Assembly: GCF_013415115.1 (NCBI RefSeq)
Contig: NZ_JACCDD010000002.1
Location: 496,001-560,000, forward strand
Direction: 5' to 3'
Length of the DNA stretch: 64,000 bases
Origin: Vreelandella zhaodongensis
GTDB taxonomy: Bacteria > Pseudomonadota > Gammaproteobacteria > Pseudomonadales > Halomonadaceae
The notes beneath the pieces were generated by a model. The model saw nothing but the letters and a program-made list of their open reading frames with translations, did not search any database and was not told where the DNA came from. The translations under genes were made by a program, and so were the position numbers. This document shows positions 19,736 to 29,112 of this stretch, piece after piece. Positions within the stretch are counted from its first letter, which is position 1, and the number at the start of each line of letters is the position of its first letter.

Positions 19736-20037
19736 AGCGCCAGCACTCCAGTCCAAAACGCCCATATCATGATGCCGCTGAAGATTGCCGCACAGAGATA
19801 GGTCAGCGGCGGCATCGGCAGATGCTCGTGCAATCCGGCACGGATGAACAGTAGCCGCAGGACGACTGTACAGATCACTCCGAGCAGGGCCGCCATTAGC
19901 CAGACAGGAAAGAACGAACCGTACAAGGAAAGTGTCGGCGAATGAGCATGTATTGAGCACCCCGAAAGCATCATTGGCACCAGCAGGATCGCCGACCAAA
20001 AATGAAGAGGGTGGCCTACCCTACTGGCTAAAATCAT
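19732..20037 (-). CDS. YtcA/DUF1656-like small membrane lipoprotein
   Basis: 101 residues: a lipoprotein-type signal with lipobox LSGC (Cys27), then two hydrophobic helices (about 43-65 and 77-97) separated by a short charged loop. Small two-helix proteins of this kind (YtcA, AaeX, DUF1656) sit directly before HlyD and FUSC pump genes; the lipobox makes YtcA of the mdtNOP operon the closest parallel. Function is unknown; it is presumably an accessory pump subunit. The ATG overlaps the aspD stop and the stop overlaps the HlyD ATG (both ATGA), physically joining aspartate decarboxylation to the pump. Confidence 0.82.
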   Translation of the reverse strand: MILASRVGHPLHFWSAILLVPMMLSGCSIHAHSPTLSLYGSFFPVWLMAALLGVICTVVLRLLFIRAGLHEHLPMPPLTYLCAAIFSGIMIWAFWTGVLAL

Positions 20038-21647
20038 GCCTTCACTTCCCCCTTAGATGCTTGATAGGCCTGGACGTAGCCCCGGGCGATAGCCCGTACC
20101 GAGCGCCCGATGGCTTCATAAGACTCATCGTTTAAGTTGGCGAAAGAAACCCGCGCCGACCAGTTTGGCGCATCGAACCCAGAACCGTTGAGCAGCACGA
20201 TCCCGTGGTGCTCGGCAAGCTTAAAGCTGATGTCGAGAGGGTGGATATTAGTCTTTACCCAGTCAACAACCTCTTCACCAACGTAGCGACGCAGCCAAAA
20301 CTCGAAGTCGATGATCCCATAGTAGGCGTCGTAGCGCTTGCTCGGGCTGACTTCGATGCCCATGCCCTTGACGAGCAGGTCGAAGCGGCGCTTGAGGATC
20401 GACATGCAAGCCTTCTGATAGTGCTTCTCGGTGTCGACCAGTTCGACCAGAGAAAACAGGCTCATCATGATCTGTTGAGGTAGCGATAGCCCAGCAGTGT
20501 GGTTGAGCGCCACATCGCGACTGTCGGCCACGACCCGGTCGACAAACCTGATGGCACGCGGTGTCAGTGAGAGGGTGGCATAGCGCCGGTCGAGCTCAGT
20601 TTTGATCTCCTCCGGCAGTGCGGCAAGGGCACGATCGAAGATATTGTCCTCGTGTACGGCAATCACGCCGAGCCGCCAGCCAGTACAGCCGAAGTACTTG
20701 GAGTAAGAGTAAACGCCGATGGTGTTCTGTGGCAGATGCCCCATGACCGATTCGAAGTCGGGTACGAAGGTGCCGTAGACGTCATCGGTCAGAATCATCA
20801 GATCGGGGCGCTTTTCTCGAACCAGCTTGACCAGTCGCGCAATCGTTTCACTGTTGAGCGCGACCGCTGACGGATTGCCTGGGTTGACGAGAAAGAATGC
20901 CTTAACCTTAGGATCCTCGAGCTGGGCGAAGGCCTCCTCGGTAAATTGGAAGCCATGTTCCTGGATCGCTGGGACATGAATCGAATTCAACGCATAATCC
21001 TCAAGCTCGGTCATTTCCATATAGGGCGTGAAGATCGGCGTACCCAGAGCGATGGTGTCGCCGGGGTTGAGCAGACGATTGGCCTTGAGCGTCTTAAATA
21101 GATAGCACATCGCGGCCGTGCCGCCCTCCACTGGATAGAGGTCGAACCGGCCTTCTGGGCGATGACCGGCGCACAACGCCCACATCAGGTATTCATGTAC
21201 GACCTGCTCGGTATGCAACAAGGCTCTATCCGGCACTGGGTAGTTGTCCCCAATAATCCCGTCAACCAGTTCGTGTACAAAGGCGTCAGGCTCGAAACCG
21301 AAAGCGGCGATTGCATGATCAACGCAGGCCTTAAGTGTATCGGCGCCCGGCATGTCACTATGCTCTTCTAACCAGGTATCGAGCCGCTCGGCCACGCCAG
21401 GCGCTGCCGGCATGCCACCGATACCAAACGCTGCGTCATGTACCCGTTTGGACTCTGTGACCGCGAACTGGCCAAGCAGAAAGTAAGCCTCGCGTGGGCG
21501 GGTTGCGATCCAGTTAGGATTTCCGCGTCCAGCATTGAGGTACATCCTAGAGGAACGCTGCGCCTCCTCGCGAGCGAGTTTGATAAGTTCGTCCTTAATC
21601 TCGAAAGGACTGAGACCTTCAAGCGATACATACTGAGCGTTGTCCAT
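20034..21647 (-). CDS. aspD: L-aspartate 4-decarboxylase (bifunctional aminotransferase)
   Basis: PLP enzyme converting L-aspartate to L-alanine and CO2, taking up one cytoplasmic proton per turnover. 537 residues, the expected size for AspD and longer than ordinary fold-type I aminotransferases (about 400). The PLP lysine is K317 in SYSKYFGCTGWRLG; NPGNPSAVALN and DDVYGTF contain the cofactor-contacting Asn and Asp. The ATG at 21647 has AAGGGA six bases upstream; the in-frame TTG at 21662 is less likely. AspT precedes it by 46 bases, as partners of the aspartate-alanine exchange cycle known from Tetragenococcus halophilus. The stop overlaps the next gene. Confidence 0.93.
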   Translation of the reverse strand: MDNAQYVSLEGLSPFEIKDELIKLAREEAQRSSRMYLNAGRGNPNWIATRPREAYFLLGQFAVTESKRVHDAAFGIGGMPAAPGVAERLDTWLEEHSDMPGADTLKACVDHAIAAFGFEPDAFVHELVDGIIGDNYPVPDRALLHTEQVVHEYLMWALCAGHRPEGRFDLYPVEGGTAAMCYLFKTLKANRLLNPGDTIALGTPIFTPYMEMTELEDYALNSIHVPAIQEHGFQFTEEAFAQLEDPKVKAFFLVNPGNPSAVALNSETIARLVKLVREKRPDLMILTDDVYGTFVPDFESVMGHLPQNTIGVYSYSKYFGCTGWRLGVIAVHEDNIFDRALAALPEEIKTELDRRYATLSLTPRAIRFVDRVVADSRDVALNHTAGLSLPQQIMMSLFSLVELVDTEKHYQKACMSILKRRFDLLVKGMGIEVSPSKRYDAYYGIIDFEFWLRRYVGEEVVDWVKTNIHPLDISFKLAEHHGIVLLNGSGFDAPNWSARVSFANLNDESYEAIGRSVRAIARGYVQAYQASKGEVKA

Positions 21648-21693
21648 ATTCTGTCCCTTCAACTGGTGAATTGCTTCAGGATTAGACGCCCCT

Positions 21694-23388
21694 TCAGTTG
21701 ATAAGCATCACGATCACCATGCCCCAGAGGGTGAGGAGCGTATTACCCACTGCGTAAGGCACCGTGTAGCCAAGCATGGGGATATCGCTCTTGGCTTGCT
21801 CGGAGAGCATCGCGGCGGCTGCGGTCGAGGTGCGCGCCCCGCCGCAGCAACCGAGATTGATGGCGGGATCAAAGCGAAAGAGGTACTTGCCGACCAGAGG
21901 TGCGAGGATCATCGGCCCAGCGGTGGCGAACATGCCCCAAAAGAACAGAGCAAAGCCCGCCTGCTGCAGTCCGGCGATAAAGGTCGGGCCTGCCGTGATG
22001 CCGACCACCGCAATGAAAACGTTGAGTCCAACTGAGTTCATGAACCACAGTGTTGGCTGCGGTACATTACCAATCTTCGGGTTCACAGTGCGGTACCAAC
22101 CGAGCAGGATGCCAGCGATCAATGCGCCACCCGAGGTGCCTAGTGTGATCGGAATGCCCTCGGCCGGAATGACCACCGAACCGATGAGCCCCCCCAAAAG
22201 AATGCCCAGACCAACCAGCACCATATTGGTCACCGTGGCCGGTCGATCAGCATAGCCAAGCGCTGCGACGACTCGGTCAGTGTGCACCTTGGTACCACTG
22301 ATGCGGACAATGTCGCCTCGGTGTAGCTGCGTCTGCGGCAAGATAGGGATGTTGACTGCGTTCGAGCCACGGCGGATCGAATTGACATAAACCCCTCGGG
22401 CAAATGGTTCAGAAGCGAGATCGATCAGCTTCGAGCCATTAACCGACTTCGTGGTGACCAGCACTTCGACTGCTTCAACGGGAATGTCGATAAGCTCTCG
22501 GTCCTCGACCTCATCGGCGGCATGCGACAGGTGTACGAGTGCTTCACGCCGGCCGGACACGGCAACCACATCGCCCGGTTTTAGAACAGTGGTATCGTCG
22601 AATTCGATGAGCTTACCGTCGCTGCGCAGCCGCTCGATAAACAACCTTTCGTTACCGGCGAGCGCCTCGGCGTCGTGAACTGTCTTGCCAGCAACCTTGC
22701 CACCCTCATGGATGCGGTAGGCGCGTATTTCATGCTGGTGCCAAGCGCTTTCCATGCCTGACTCGGGCTCCCCAGACGACATCTCACGCTTGTAGCGGGC
22801 GCACTCCGCAGCCAGATCGATACGCAGCAGCTTGGGCCCGAGGAAAACTAAAATCCAACCAGTGCCAACCGTGCCAAAAATATAGGAAATCGCATAGGCG
22901 ACAGGAATCAGATCGGTTTGCTGCGTGATCTCTTCGGCGCTCATGCCGGACCTAGCGATCGCGTCAGTCGCCAGGCCTATCGAGGCCGAAATCGTTTGAC
23001 TGCCTGCCAGCAGCCCTGCAGCCAAGCCCGGGCCGTAACCAGCAACGACGGCGGCGATGTAGACACAAGCAAGAGATAGTGCACAGACCACCACGGCGAA
23101 CAGAGCCTGCGGTAGGCCATTCGAGGCGATACCACGAACGAATTCCGGTCCCACACCGAAACCGATCGCGAACAGAAACATGATAAAAAAGATTGACTTG
23201 ATCTGTGGCGAGATGTCGATGCCGACCTGACCGATCAGAATACCGACGAGTAAAGTGCCGGTCACCGCGCCAAGACTGAAGCTGCCGAACTTTTTGGCGC
23301 CAATCCAGTACCCCCCAGCAAGCGTGAGAAAAATCGCCAGTTCTGGATGCTCGCGGAGCATCTCCAACATCCATTCCCACATGGCCAT
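21694..23388 (-). CDS. aspT: Aspartate:alanine antiporter
   Basis: Inner-membrane exchanger of the AAEx family. 564 residues: about five N-terminal helices, a central cytoplasmic part with two TrkA-C-type domains (about 205-290 and 295-375) and about five C-terminal helices. In Tetragenococcus, AspT swaps external aspartate for internal alanine electrogenically, and with AspD it generates proton motive force and raises internal pH. Adjacency to aspD supports the same substrates here. GGGAG is eight bases before the ATG. It is the first gene of the minus-strand array and has a good promoter upstream. Confidence 0.92.
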   Translation of the reverse strand: MAMWEWMLEMLREHPELAIFLTLAGGYWIGAKKFGSFSLGAVTGTLLVGILIGQVGIDISPQIKSIFFIMFLFAIGFGVGPEFVRGIASNGLPQALFAVVVCALSLACVYIAAVVAGYGPGLAAGLLAGSQTISASIGLATDAIARSGMSAEEITQQTDLIPVAYAISYIFGTVGTGWILVFLGPKLLRIDLAAECARYKREMSSGEPESGMESAWHQHEIRAYRIHEGGKVAGKTVHDAEALAGNERLFIERLRSDGKLIEFDDTTVLKPGDVVAVSGRREALVHLSHAADEVEDRELIDIPVEAVEVLVTTKSVNGSKLIDLASEPFARGVYVNSIRRGSNAVNIPILPQTQLHRGDIVRISGTKVHTDRVVAALGYADRPATVTNMVLVGLGILLGGLIGSVVIPAEGIPITLGTSGGALIAGILLGWYRTVNPKIGNVPQPTLWFMNSVGLNVFIAVVGITAGPTFIAGLQQAGFALFFWGMFATAGPMILAPLVGKYLFRFDPAINLGCCGGARTSTAAAAMLSEQAKSDIPMLGYTVPYAVGNTLLTLWGMVIVMLIN

Positions 23389-23530
23389 ATCGCATACTCC
23401 CTTTTGTTATTCTCCGAATGACGGGGGTTCCGATCGAGCTCACCAGCTATAGCAAGTATTTATTGCGCTCTTATTTCAGCGTATTGCGTGCAACCTTACC
23501 GAGCAATATAAAGTTTTATTAGCCATTACA

Positions 23531-23558
23531 ATTACATGTAACCATATACGGCTGTCAA
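23531..23558 (-). promoter_or_regulatory. Sigma70-type promoter before aspT
   Basis: Reading the minus strand, TTGACA (23558-23553) is followed after 16 bases by TGTAAT (23536-23531). The region is AT-rich, in contrast to the genes around it. Transcription from here would leave a leader of about 135 bases before aspT and could run through the whole array down to gadB. Confidence 0.6.
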
Positions 23559-23663
23559 CTCTTGAAATTCAACAGACGAGCCTAATTAGTTAATGCCTAC
23601 TTACACATAGGTAACTATACGAACTTGTGTTGTAAAACACCGGCGCGCAAATCCGTTCGCGTA

Positions 23664-24101
23664 TTAATTAGCCATTACCGCGTCTAACGCAGCGCGATAA
23701 CCTTGTACGCCCAATCCGGCAATCACACCGTCAGCACGAAGTGAAACGTAGGAGTGGTGCCGAAAAGCTTCACGCTTATGCACATTAGATAGATGTACTT
23801 CAATCACTTTGCCATCAAACGCATTCAACGCATCCAGTATTGCAATAGATGTATGGGTATAAGCCGCCGGATTAATAATAATTGCCTGGGTGCCATCCAG
23901 GCGTGCCGCGTGGATAGCATCGATCAACTCACCTTCGTGATTACTCTGCTGACAGGTAATATCCCACCCCGCCATCACCGCTTGCTCCCGTAGAAGATTA
24001 TTCACATTTTCTAAGGTGTCGTAGCCATATATCTCTGGCTGGCGGCTACCCAGCAAGTTGAGGTTAGGCCCATGTAAAACCAAGACTTTTCCCTGACTCA
24101 T
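23664..24101 (-). CDS. aroQ: Type II 3-dehydroquinate dehydratase
   Basis: Dehydrates 3-dehydroquinate to 3-dehydroshikimate in the shikimate pathway. 145 residues, typical of the type II dodecameric enzyme. Visible motifs are [11 protein letters not shown] at the N-terminus, [19 protein letters not shown] and [18 protein letters not shown]. The ATG at 24101 has GGAAGAGAG just upstream; the longer open frame to 24158 adds residues not seen in the family. It lies 66 bases after napC on the same strand and could be read through from the nap operon, although it has no functional link to it. In many relatives aroQ instead precedes accBC. Confidence 0.95.
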   Translation of the reverse strand: MSQGKVLVLHGPNLNLLGSRQPEIYGYDTLENVNNLLREQAVMAGWDITCQQSNHEGELIDAIHAARLDGTQAIIINPAAYTHTSIAILDALNAFDGKVIEVHLSNVHKREAFRHHSYVSLRADGVIAGLGVQGYRAALDAVMAN

Positions 24102-24167
24102 TCTCTCTTCCACCCTGCGCATTGGCACATGAATTGACGATATAGCCTGTTCTAGCACTTAATGCGT

Positions 24168-24851
24168 CTATTCCGCCAGCGCCTTTTCAATCGACGATGC
24201 CCCGACTGATCCACTTTCCAGCTCTAAATGCGCTGCCCAAGACACGATATCAGGCGTTCCCATAGCAGCGCCTATTCTAGGGCTCATATCCGGTAGCTCG
24301 TGGGCTATGCCTTTATGACAGTCGATGCAGGTCGCATCACCCGAGGCAAGGTTGGTGGAGTGGGCGCGAGCAGCACGCGTGCTCTGGAGAGTGAAGTCCA
24401 TAGAGTCGAATTCGTGACAGTTACGGCACTCTAGTGAGTCATTCGCCTTTAGCCGCGCCCATTCGCGCTCAGCTAGCTCGCGGCGCTTTGCCTCGAACTG
24501 CTCTTCGGTGCGTATCGTGCCAAATACCCAGCCCCATACCTCTTTAGAAGCTTCCATTTTGCGCGCCACTTTATGCGTCCAACCATGGGGAACATGACAG
24601 TCCGAGCAGGTCGCCCGAACCCCAGAGCGGTTGGTGTAGTGAATGGTGGTTTTAAGCTCCTGCATCGGGTTACGCTCCATTTCATGGCAAGAGACGCAAA
24701 ATTGCTCAGTATTGGTCGCTTCCATGGCCGTGTTAAAACCACCCCAAAAAATAATACCTGCAATAAAGCCGCCCAGGGTTAAAAACCCTAGGCTAAAGTG
24801 AACGCTGGGACGGCTTAAGATACGCCAGTAACGGATAAAAAAGCGCTTCAT
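24168..24851 (-). CDS. napC: NapC/NirT-family tetraheme cytochrome c
   Basis: Membrane-anchored quinol dehydrogenase that passes electrons to NapAB. 227 residues with one N-terminal membrane helix (about 18-38) and four CxxCH haem motifs (CVSCH, CSDCH, CRNCH, CIDCH) in the periplasmic domain. Its ATG overlaps the napB stop (ATGA). With NapGH absent from the window, NapC is probably the only quinol route to the reductase here. Confidence 0.95.
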   Translation of the reverse strand: MKRFFIRYWRILSRPSVHFSLGFLTLGGFIAGIIFWGGFNTAMEATNTEQFCVSCHEMERNPMQELKTTIHYTNRSGVRATCSDCHVPHGWTHKVARKMEASKEVWGWVFGTIRTEEQFEAKRRELAEREWARLKANDSLECRNCHEFDSMDFTLQSTRAARAHSTNLASGDATCIDCHKGIAHELPDMSPRIGAAMGTPDIVSWAAHLELESGSVGASSIEKALAE

Positions 24852-25333
24852 TGCCCACCCTCCTGATGCTCACTAAGCACCTCCGTAATCACCTCTTCCA
24901 CGGACTTGAAACGATTGGGTACCAACGGGTCAGCGTCTGTTTTAGGCACGTGGCACTGAGTGCAGAAGTAGCGATCCGGCGATACTGCCGCTAATACCTG
25001 CTTATGGCGATCCATAAAGTGGGTAATGCTCACCATGGGGGCGCCCGCGCTGACCGCCTGTTCCCGGCTATGGCAGTTTAGGCACTGGTTGACCCGCATA
25101 TCGACTTGATAGTCACGGATCGAGTGCGGAATCACTGGCGGCTGTTCTGGGTAATTGCGCACCTCGCGGCCGCTATCCCGCGGTTCGCCGGCGATAGGCG
25201 CAGCGGATAGGGTTTGGCTAATGGTGCCGCCAAGCCGCAAGCCATCTGGGGCTGTTGCATCACGGGTTTGATCAGCGCTGGTCGCGCTAGCCAACAAGGA
25301 CATGGATAAACAGAGAGGAAAAAGCCATTTCAT
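24848..25333 (-). CDS. napB: Periplasmic nitrate reductase diheme subunit
   Basis: 161 residues with a Sec signal peptide (about 1-20, cleavage near ASATSA) and two CxxCH haem motifs (CLNCH and CTQCH). Small electron-transfer subunit that docks on NapA in the periplasm. It starts 20 bases after the napA stop, and its stop overlaps the napC start. Length and motif spacing are normal for NapB. Confidence 0.95.
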   Translation of the reverse strand: MKWLFPLCLSMSLLASATSADQTRDATAPDGLRLGGTISQTLSAAPIAGEPRDSGREVRNYPEQPPVIPHSIRDYQVDMRVNQCLNCHSREQAVSAGAPMVSITHFMDRHKQVLAAVSPDRYFCTQCHVPKTDADPLVPNRFKSVEEVITEVLSEHQEGGQ

Positions 25334-25353
25334 CGTCGTTCTCCTTGGTCTGT

Positions 25354-27858
25354 TTAAGCCAGATTGACGAGTTCAAGGCGCACCGCGCACTTCTTGAAAT
25401 CGGTTTGTTTGGAAATCGGGTCGGTGGCATCCAAGGTGACCTTATTGATCAAATAAGAGGCATCAAAAAAGGGCACGTACACCAAGCCACGAGGCGGTTT
25501 AACACGCCCGCGAGTTTCTACCCGTAGATTCACATCCCCGCGGCGGCTCGCCACGTTGACCTCGCTTCCCCGCCGAAACCCTTCGGCGCGGGCATCTTCT
25601 GGGTGCATATATAACAGCGCGGCAGGCACTGCCCGGTGCAATTCAGGCACGCGGCGGGTCATGGAGCCGGTGTGCCAATGCTCCAATACCCGCCCTGTGC
25701 AGAGCCAGTAGGGGAAGTCATCATCTGGGGCTTCGGCGGGTGGCTCGGCCGGTAGTGCAAAAATCAAAGCACGGTTATCGGGCTTCCCATAGAACTGCCA
25801 GCCGCTACCGGGTTCTACGTAAGGGTCGAGCCCCTCCCGGTAGCGCCAGAGGGTTTCTTGCCCATCCACCACTGGCCAGCGCTTACCACGGCTGGCGTGG
25901 TAAGCATCAAAGTGGTCTAAATCCTTGCCTTTGCCACGGCCAAATCGGGCATACTCCTCAAACAGTCCTTTTTGGATATAGAAACCGAAATCATCTGCCT
26001 CGGCGTTGGCGTAGCCCTCTTCCATATCGGAGGTGGGAAACTGGTCTACCTGCCCATTGGCAAACAGTAAATCAAACAGGGTTTTGTCGCGTAGCTCAGG
26101 GGCAGCCTCCAGAAGTTCCTCGGGCCATACGTCAGCCACGCGGATGCGCTGGGAGAGCGCCACGGTCTGCCAGAGATCCGAGCGTGCCTCGCCGGGTGCA
26201 TTTACCAGTTGATGGAAAAACTGGGTGCGCCGCTCGGAGTTTCCAAAGGCACCCTCTTTTTCCACCCAGGACGCTGCGGGCAATATCAGATCCGCCGACT
26301 GTACTGAAACGGTGGGGTAGATATCAGAGACCACCACAAAGGCTTCGGGGTTGCGCCAGCCAGGCAGAATCTCCTGCATAACGTTGGGCCCAGCCTGCAT
26401 ATTATTTGTCACCTGGGTCCAGTAGACCTTGATATCACCATCTTTAAGGTGACGGCTTTGGGCCACCGCATCAAACCCTACCCATGCTGGTATCGTCCCC
26501 TCGGGCAGTTGCCAGATCTTCTCCGCATCGCGACGATGCTCAGGGTTGGTGACCACGCGGTCGGCGGGCAGGCGGTGGGCGAAGGTGCCCACTTCCCGTG
26601 CGGTGCCACACGCAGACGGCTGGCCGGTGAGGGAGAAAGGGCTGTTGCCAGGCTCAGAGATCTTGCCGGTGAGCAGGTGAAGGTTGTAAATCAGATTATT
26701 GATCCACACCCCGCGGGTATGCTGATTGACCCCCATGGTCCAGAAGGTCATTACCTTTTTATCAGGGTCGGCATACAGCTCCGCCAGAGCCTCAAGACGA
26801 CTTTCAGAGACACCGGATTCCCGCGCGGCCCGCTCTAAGGTGTAAGGCGCGACATAGTCAGCGAACTCCGTAAAGCTCATGTCCGTCCAGCTATTGGCGT
26901 TATCGACGTTCTCTGCAGCCTGTTGCAGCGGGTGCTCCTCGCGCAGGCCATAGCCGATATCATCGGTGCCTCGGGCGAAGTTGACATGCTTATCAACAAA
27001 TGACCGATTTACTCGGTCGGCCTGAATAATATGGTTGGCGATGTAGTTGAGAATTACGATATCCGCATTGGGCGACATAATCATGGGAATATCAGCCAAC
27101 TCAAAGCTGCGGTGTTCAAAGGTCGACAGCACAGCCACCTGGGTATCTGGGAAAGAGAGCCGCCGATCGGTGACACGGGTCCAGAGCACCGGGTGCATCT
27201 CGGCCATGTTAGAGCCCCACAACACAAAAGCATCCGCATGTTCGATATCGTCATACACGCCCATCGGCTCATCCGAGCCAAAGCTGCGCATAAAACCATA
27301 TACTGCCGAAGCCATACAGTGGCGGGCGTTAGGGTCGATATTGTTCGAGCGCAGCCCCGCTTTAAATAGCTTACTGGCCGCATAACCTTCCCAGATGGTC
27401 CACTGACCAGAGCCAAACAGCGCGATGCTCTCCGGGCCGTGCTCACGAATGGCGCTGGTAAATTTTTCTGCCATCAGATCAAGTGCTTCGTCCCAGGAGA
27501 CCGGCTCAAAATCACCGTCTTTAGCGTACTCGCCGTTGCGCTTTCGTAGCAGTGGCTGGGTTAATCGGTCCTCTCCATAGAGGATTTTGGAGAGGAAGTA
27601 GCCTTTGACACAGTTAAGGCCTCGGTTCACTTCGGACTGGTTATCACCGTGAGTCGCCACGATTTGGCCGTTATAGGTGCCAACCATGACGCTACAGCCG
27701 ACACCGCAAAAACGGCAGGGTGCTTTATCCCACTGCAAACGGTTCATGTCCGCCTGGGTAATTAGATTGCTGGCGCCTGCGGGAATAGACATGCCTGCCG
27801 TGGCAGCGGCCACCGCCGCTGCATTCGCCTTTACAAACTCTCGGCGTGTTAGTTTCAT
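25354..27858 (-). CDS. napA: Periplasmic nitrate reductase catalytic subunit
   Basis: Molybdenum bis-MGD enzyme reducing nitrate to nitrite in the periplasm. 834 residues. A twin-arginine signal (RREFVK) is followed by the [4Fe-4S] cysteines C48, C51, C55 and C83. The molybdenum-ligating residue is C181 in RHCMASA, as expected for NapA (Asp would suggest a Nar-type enzyme). The C-terminal molydopterin dinucleotide-binding region is complete. The start overlaps the napD stop by four bases. It provides anaerobic or redox-balancing nitrate respiration. Confidence 0.97.
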   Translation of the reverse strand: MKLTRREFVKANAAAVAAATAGMSIPAGASNLITQADMNRLQWDKAPCRFCGVGCSVMVGTYNGQIVATHGDNQSEVNRGLNCVKGYFLSKILYGEDRLTQPLLRKRNGEYAKDGDFEPVSWDEALDLMAEKFTSAIREHGPESIALFGSGQWTIWEGYAASKLFKAGLRSNNIDPNARHCMASAVYGFMRSFGSDEPMGVYDDIEHADAFVLWGSNMAEMHPVLWTRVTDRRLSFPDTQVAVLSTFEHRSFELADIPMIMSPNADIVILNYIANHIIQADRVNRSFVDKHVNFARGTDDIGYGLREEHPLQQAAENVDNANSWTDMSFTEFADYVAPYTLERAARESGVSESRLEALAELYADPDKKVMTFWTMGVNQHTRGVWINNLIYNLHLLTGKISEPGNSPFSLTGQPSACGTAREVGTFAHRLPADRVVTNPEHRRDAEKIWQLPEGTIPAWVGFDAVAQSRHLKDGDIKVYWTQVTNNMQAGPNVMQEILPGWRNPEAFVVVSDIYPTVSVQSADLILPAASWVEKEGAFGNSERRTQFFHQLVNAPGEARSDLWQTVALSQRIRVADVWPEELLEAAPELRDKTLFDLLFANGQVDQFPTSDMEEGYANAEADDFGFYIQKGLFEEYARFGRGKGKDLDHFDAYHASRGKRWPVVDGQETLWRYREGLDPYVEPGSGWQFYGKPDNRALIFALPAEPPAEAPDDDFPYWLCTGRVLEHWHTGSMTRRVPELHRAVPAALLYMHPEDARAEGFRRGSEVNVASRRGDVNLRVETRGRVKPPRGLVYVPFFDASYLINKVTLDATDPISKQTDFKKCAVRLELVNLA

Positions 27859-28142
27859 TGCTCCCCCTCCTGGACGTGCGGCTCATCCGCTGCCTTGGCG
27901 TCGATGACTTCGTGGTAAACAAACGCGGCGTTAATGACGCCAGGCTGCTCGCGTACGTGATCCATTAAAGCCAATAGTTGTTGTTCGTCGGTATGTTCGG
28001 CGACCACCACGAGCTTCCCTGCCACATCTTCGCCCAACACTTCTCCGATGCTATTTTGGTTAACCCACTCCGCCGTCCGTGTCAGCGCTTCGGGTCGCGT
28101 ATGAACGATAAAGCTAATGATGTGCAGCAATTGTTCAGACAT
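27855..28142 (-). CDS. napD: NapA maturation chaperone
   Basis: 95-residue ferredoxin-fold cytoplasmic protein that binds the twin-arginine signal of NapA during cofactor loading. The call rests on size, position between napF and napA, and the typical opening [12 protein letters not shown]. It overlaps napF by eight bases and napA by four, so the three genes are coupled. Confidence 0.9.
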   Translation of the reverse strand: MSEQLLHIISFIVHTRPEALTRTAEWVNQNSIGEVLGEDVAGKLVVVAEHTDEQQLLALMDHVREQPGVINAAFVYHEVIDAKAADEPHVQEGEQ

Positions 28143-28644
28143 GGGCGGTGTCTTTTGTTAACAGTGAGATCGCTTGGTTAGGACAGGCGGCATAACAGGC
28201 ACCGCAGCCAGTGCATCTTTCTAAATCGATATCAGGTTGCGGCGGCCACCCACCGGGGCGCAGCGGAAAGCGGATCGCGTTCGATTCGCAGGCGTCCTGG
28301 CAGCTTTGGCAATGGATGCTGGCAAGCGCCAAGCAGTGCGGCTGCACTTCGGCGTGCCATGGGAAGGCTTTGCTGACACTACCGAGCGGCTGTATCGCCT
28401 GCGGTTCGCATACCGTCACGCAATCACCGCACAGTGAACACCCCTCCTGGGCAAAGCTAAGCTCGGGATAGCCACCACCACCGCGTGTCAAAATGCCTTC
28501 CGGGCAAACATCGATACAGGCATCACAACCACTACAACGGTCGAGAAAGGCGGCAGAGCTCCAGGGGGGACGTCGTACATCACCACGCCCCGACAAGCGG
28601 CGAAAGAAATTGCGCCGATTATTATTGTTATCCGTGCGCGTCAT
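28135..28644 (-). CDS. napF: NapF ferredoxin-type protein
   Basis: 169 residues with three complete four-cysteine iron-sulfur motifs (CSGCDACIDVCP, CSLCGDCVTVC, CTGCGACYAACP) and an extra CQSCQDAC group. NapF is a cytoplasmic iron-sulfur protein that assists NapA assembly. The ATG at 28644 has AGGA six bases upstream; earlier in-frame ATGs would place a hydrophobic extension not typical of NapF. The N-terminal NRRNFFRR stretch is usual for the family. Confidence 0.92.
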   Translation of the reverse strand: MTRTDNNNNRRNFFRRLSGRGDVRRPPWSSAAFLDRCSGCDACIDVCPEGILTRGGGGYPELSFAQEGCSLCGDCVTVCEPQAIQPLGSVSKAFPWHAEVQPHCLALASIHCQSCQDACESNAIRFPLRPGGWPPQPDIDLERCTGCGACYAACPNQAISLLTKDTAHV

Positions 28645-28668
28645 AAGCATTCCTAGCATTAATAAACA

Positions 28669-28699
28669 TTTATGCACTGTTTTATGAACAGTGCATAAA
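28669..28699. repeat. 12-bp inverted repeat between napE and napF
   Basis: TTTATGCACTGT (28669-28680) and its exact complement (28688-28699) flank a seven-base loop in the 93-base gap between napE and napF. On the napE transcript it would form a stable hairpin with only a short T-containing tail. It may be an attenuator or mRNA-processing site, or an operator. Confidence 0.6.
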
Positions 28700-28737
28700 A
28701 CAGTGACTGCTCCTTTAAAACGTTGCGGTATGCGGCG

Positions 28738-28920
28738 TTACAACGGCGAACCAGGCGGCCCTGTAAACATTTGAAAGATCCATACCGAAAAGCCATACCC
28801 CCCTACCACCGCTACTGCCAAAATGGGAAATAGCAACACGACAATAAAGAGAAATAGTCCCAGCTCCTGACGTTTTCGGGGCGCTTTTTCCACCGCTGTT
28901 GGATGAGATTTTTTAAGCAT
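28738..28920 (-). CDS. napE: NapE small membrane protein
   Basis: 60 residues: a charged N-terminus with the conserved KRQEL, one long hydrophobic helix (about 20-45), and the NapE-typical YGFSVWIFQMFTGPPG ending. The ATG at 28920 has GGGAG eight bases upstream. Role unknown in detail; it is the usual first gene of napEFDABC operons. An FNR-like site lies 90 bases upstream. Confidence 0.9.
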   Translation of the reverse strand: MLKKSHPTAVEKAPRKRQELGLFLFIVVLLFPILAVAVVGGYGFSVWIFQMFTGPPGSPL

Positions 28921-29009
28921 TAGTGACTCCCCAAGGGAAGAACACACCAATGTAGATGTGTATTAAAATAGTTATATATAAAGCGTAGTGACTAAGTTCT
29001 ACTTGTCAC

Positions 29010-29023
29010 TTGATCTAGATCAG
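29010..29023 (-). promoter_or_regulatory. FNR/Anr-type binding site of the nap promoter
   Basis: TTGAT-CTAG-ATCAG matches the FNR/Anr consensus TTGATnnnnATCAA at nine of ten defined bases. A TA-rich -10-like element (TTTATA, 28982-28977 on the minus strand) lies at roughly the spacing of a class II activated promoter reading into napE. This predicts oxygen-sensitive control of nap. Confidence 0.7.
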
Positions 29024-29051
29024 TTTCTCTAGGTTTGTAATTATTTCGCTG

Positions 29052-29090
29052 GGTACTAACTCACCTAGTACCGACCCACCTAGTACCCAC
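29052..29090. repeat. Short direct and inverted repeats in the nap/DUF72 intergenic region
   Basis: Two 15-base units (29061-29075 and 29076-29090) share the core CACCTAGTACC. In addition GGGTACTA (29052-29059) is the exact complement of TAGTACCC (29082-29089). The block lies just before the DUF72 gene and could be an operator; no known protein is assigned. Confidence 0.5.
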
Positions 29091-29112
29091 TAAATACGAA
29101 TAAAAGGCACTC

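Noticed and set aside
16828..20037. AaeXAB-type p-hydroxybenzoate pump
   Set aside because: The lipobox in the small protein and the NodT-type outer-membrane gene in the same operon fit ytcA-mdtNOP better.
9840..23400. A mobile element or genomic island with att sites
   Set aside because: The block looks accessory by gene content, but no integrase, transposase, tRNA or flanking repeat was found.
25740..26381. 213-codon plus-strand open frame within napA
   Set aside because: Antisense to a well-supported reading frame; composition (many Pro, Arg, His) is typical of a shadow frame.
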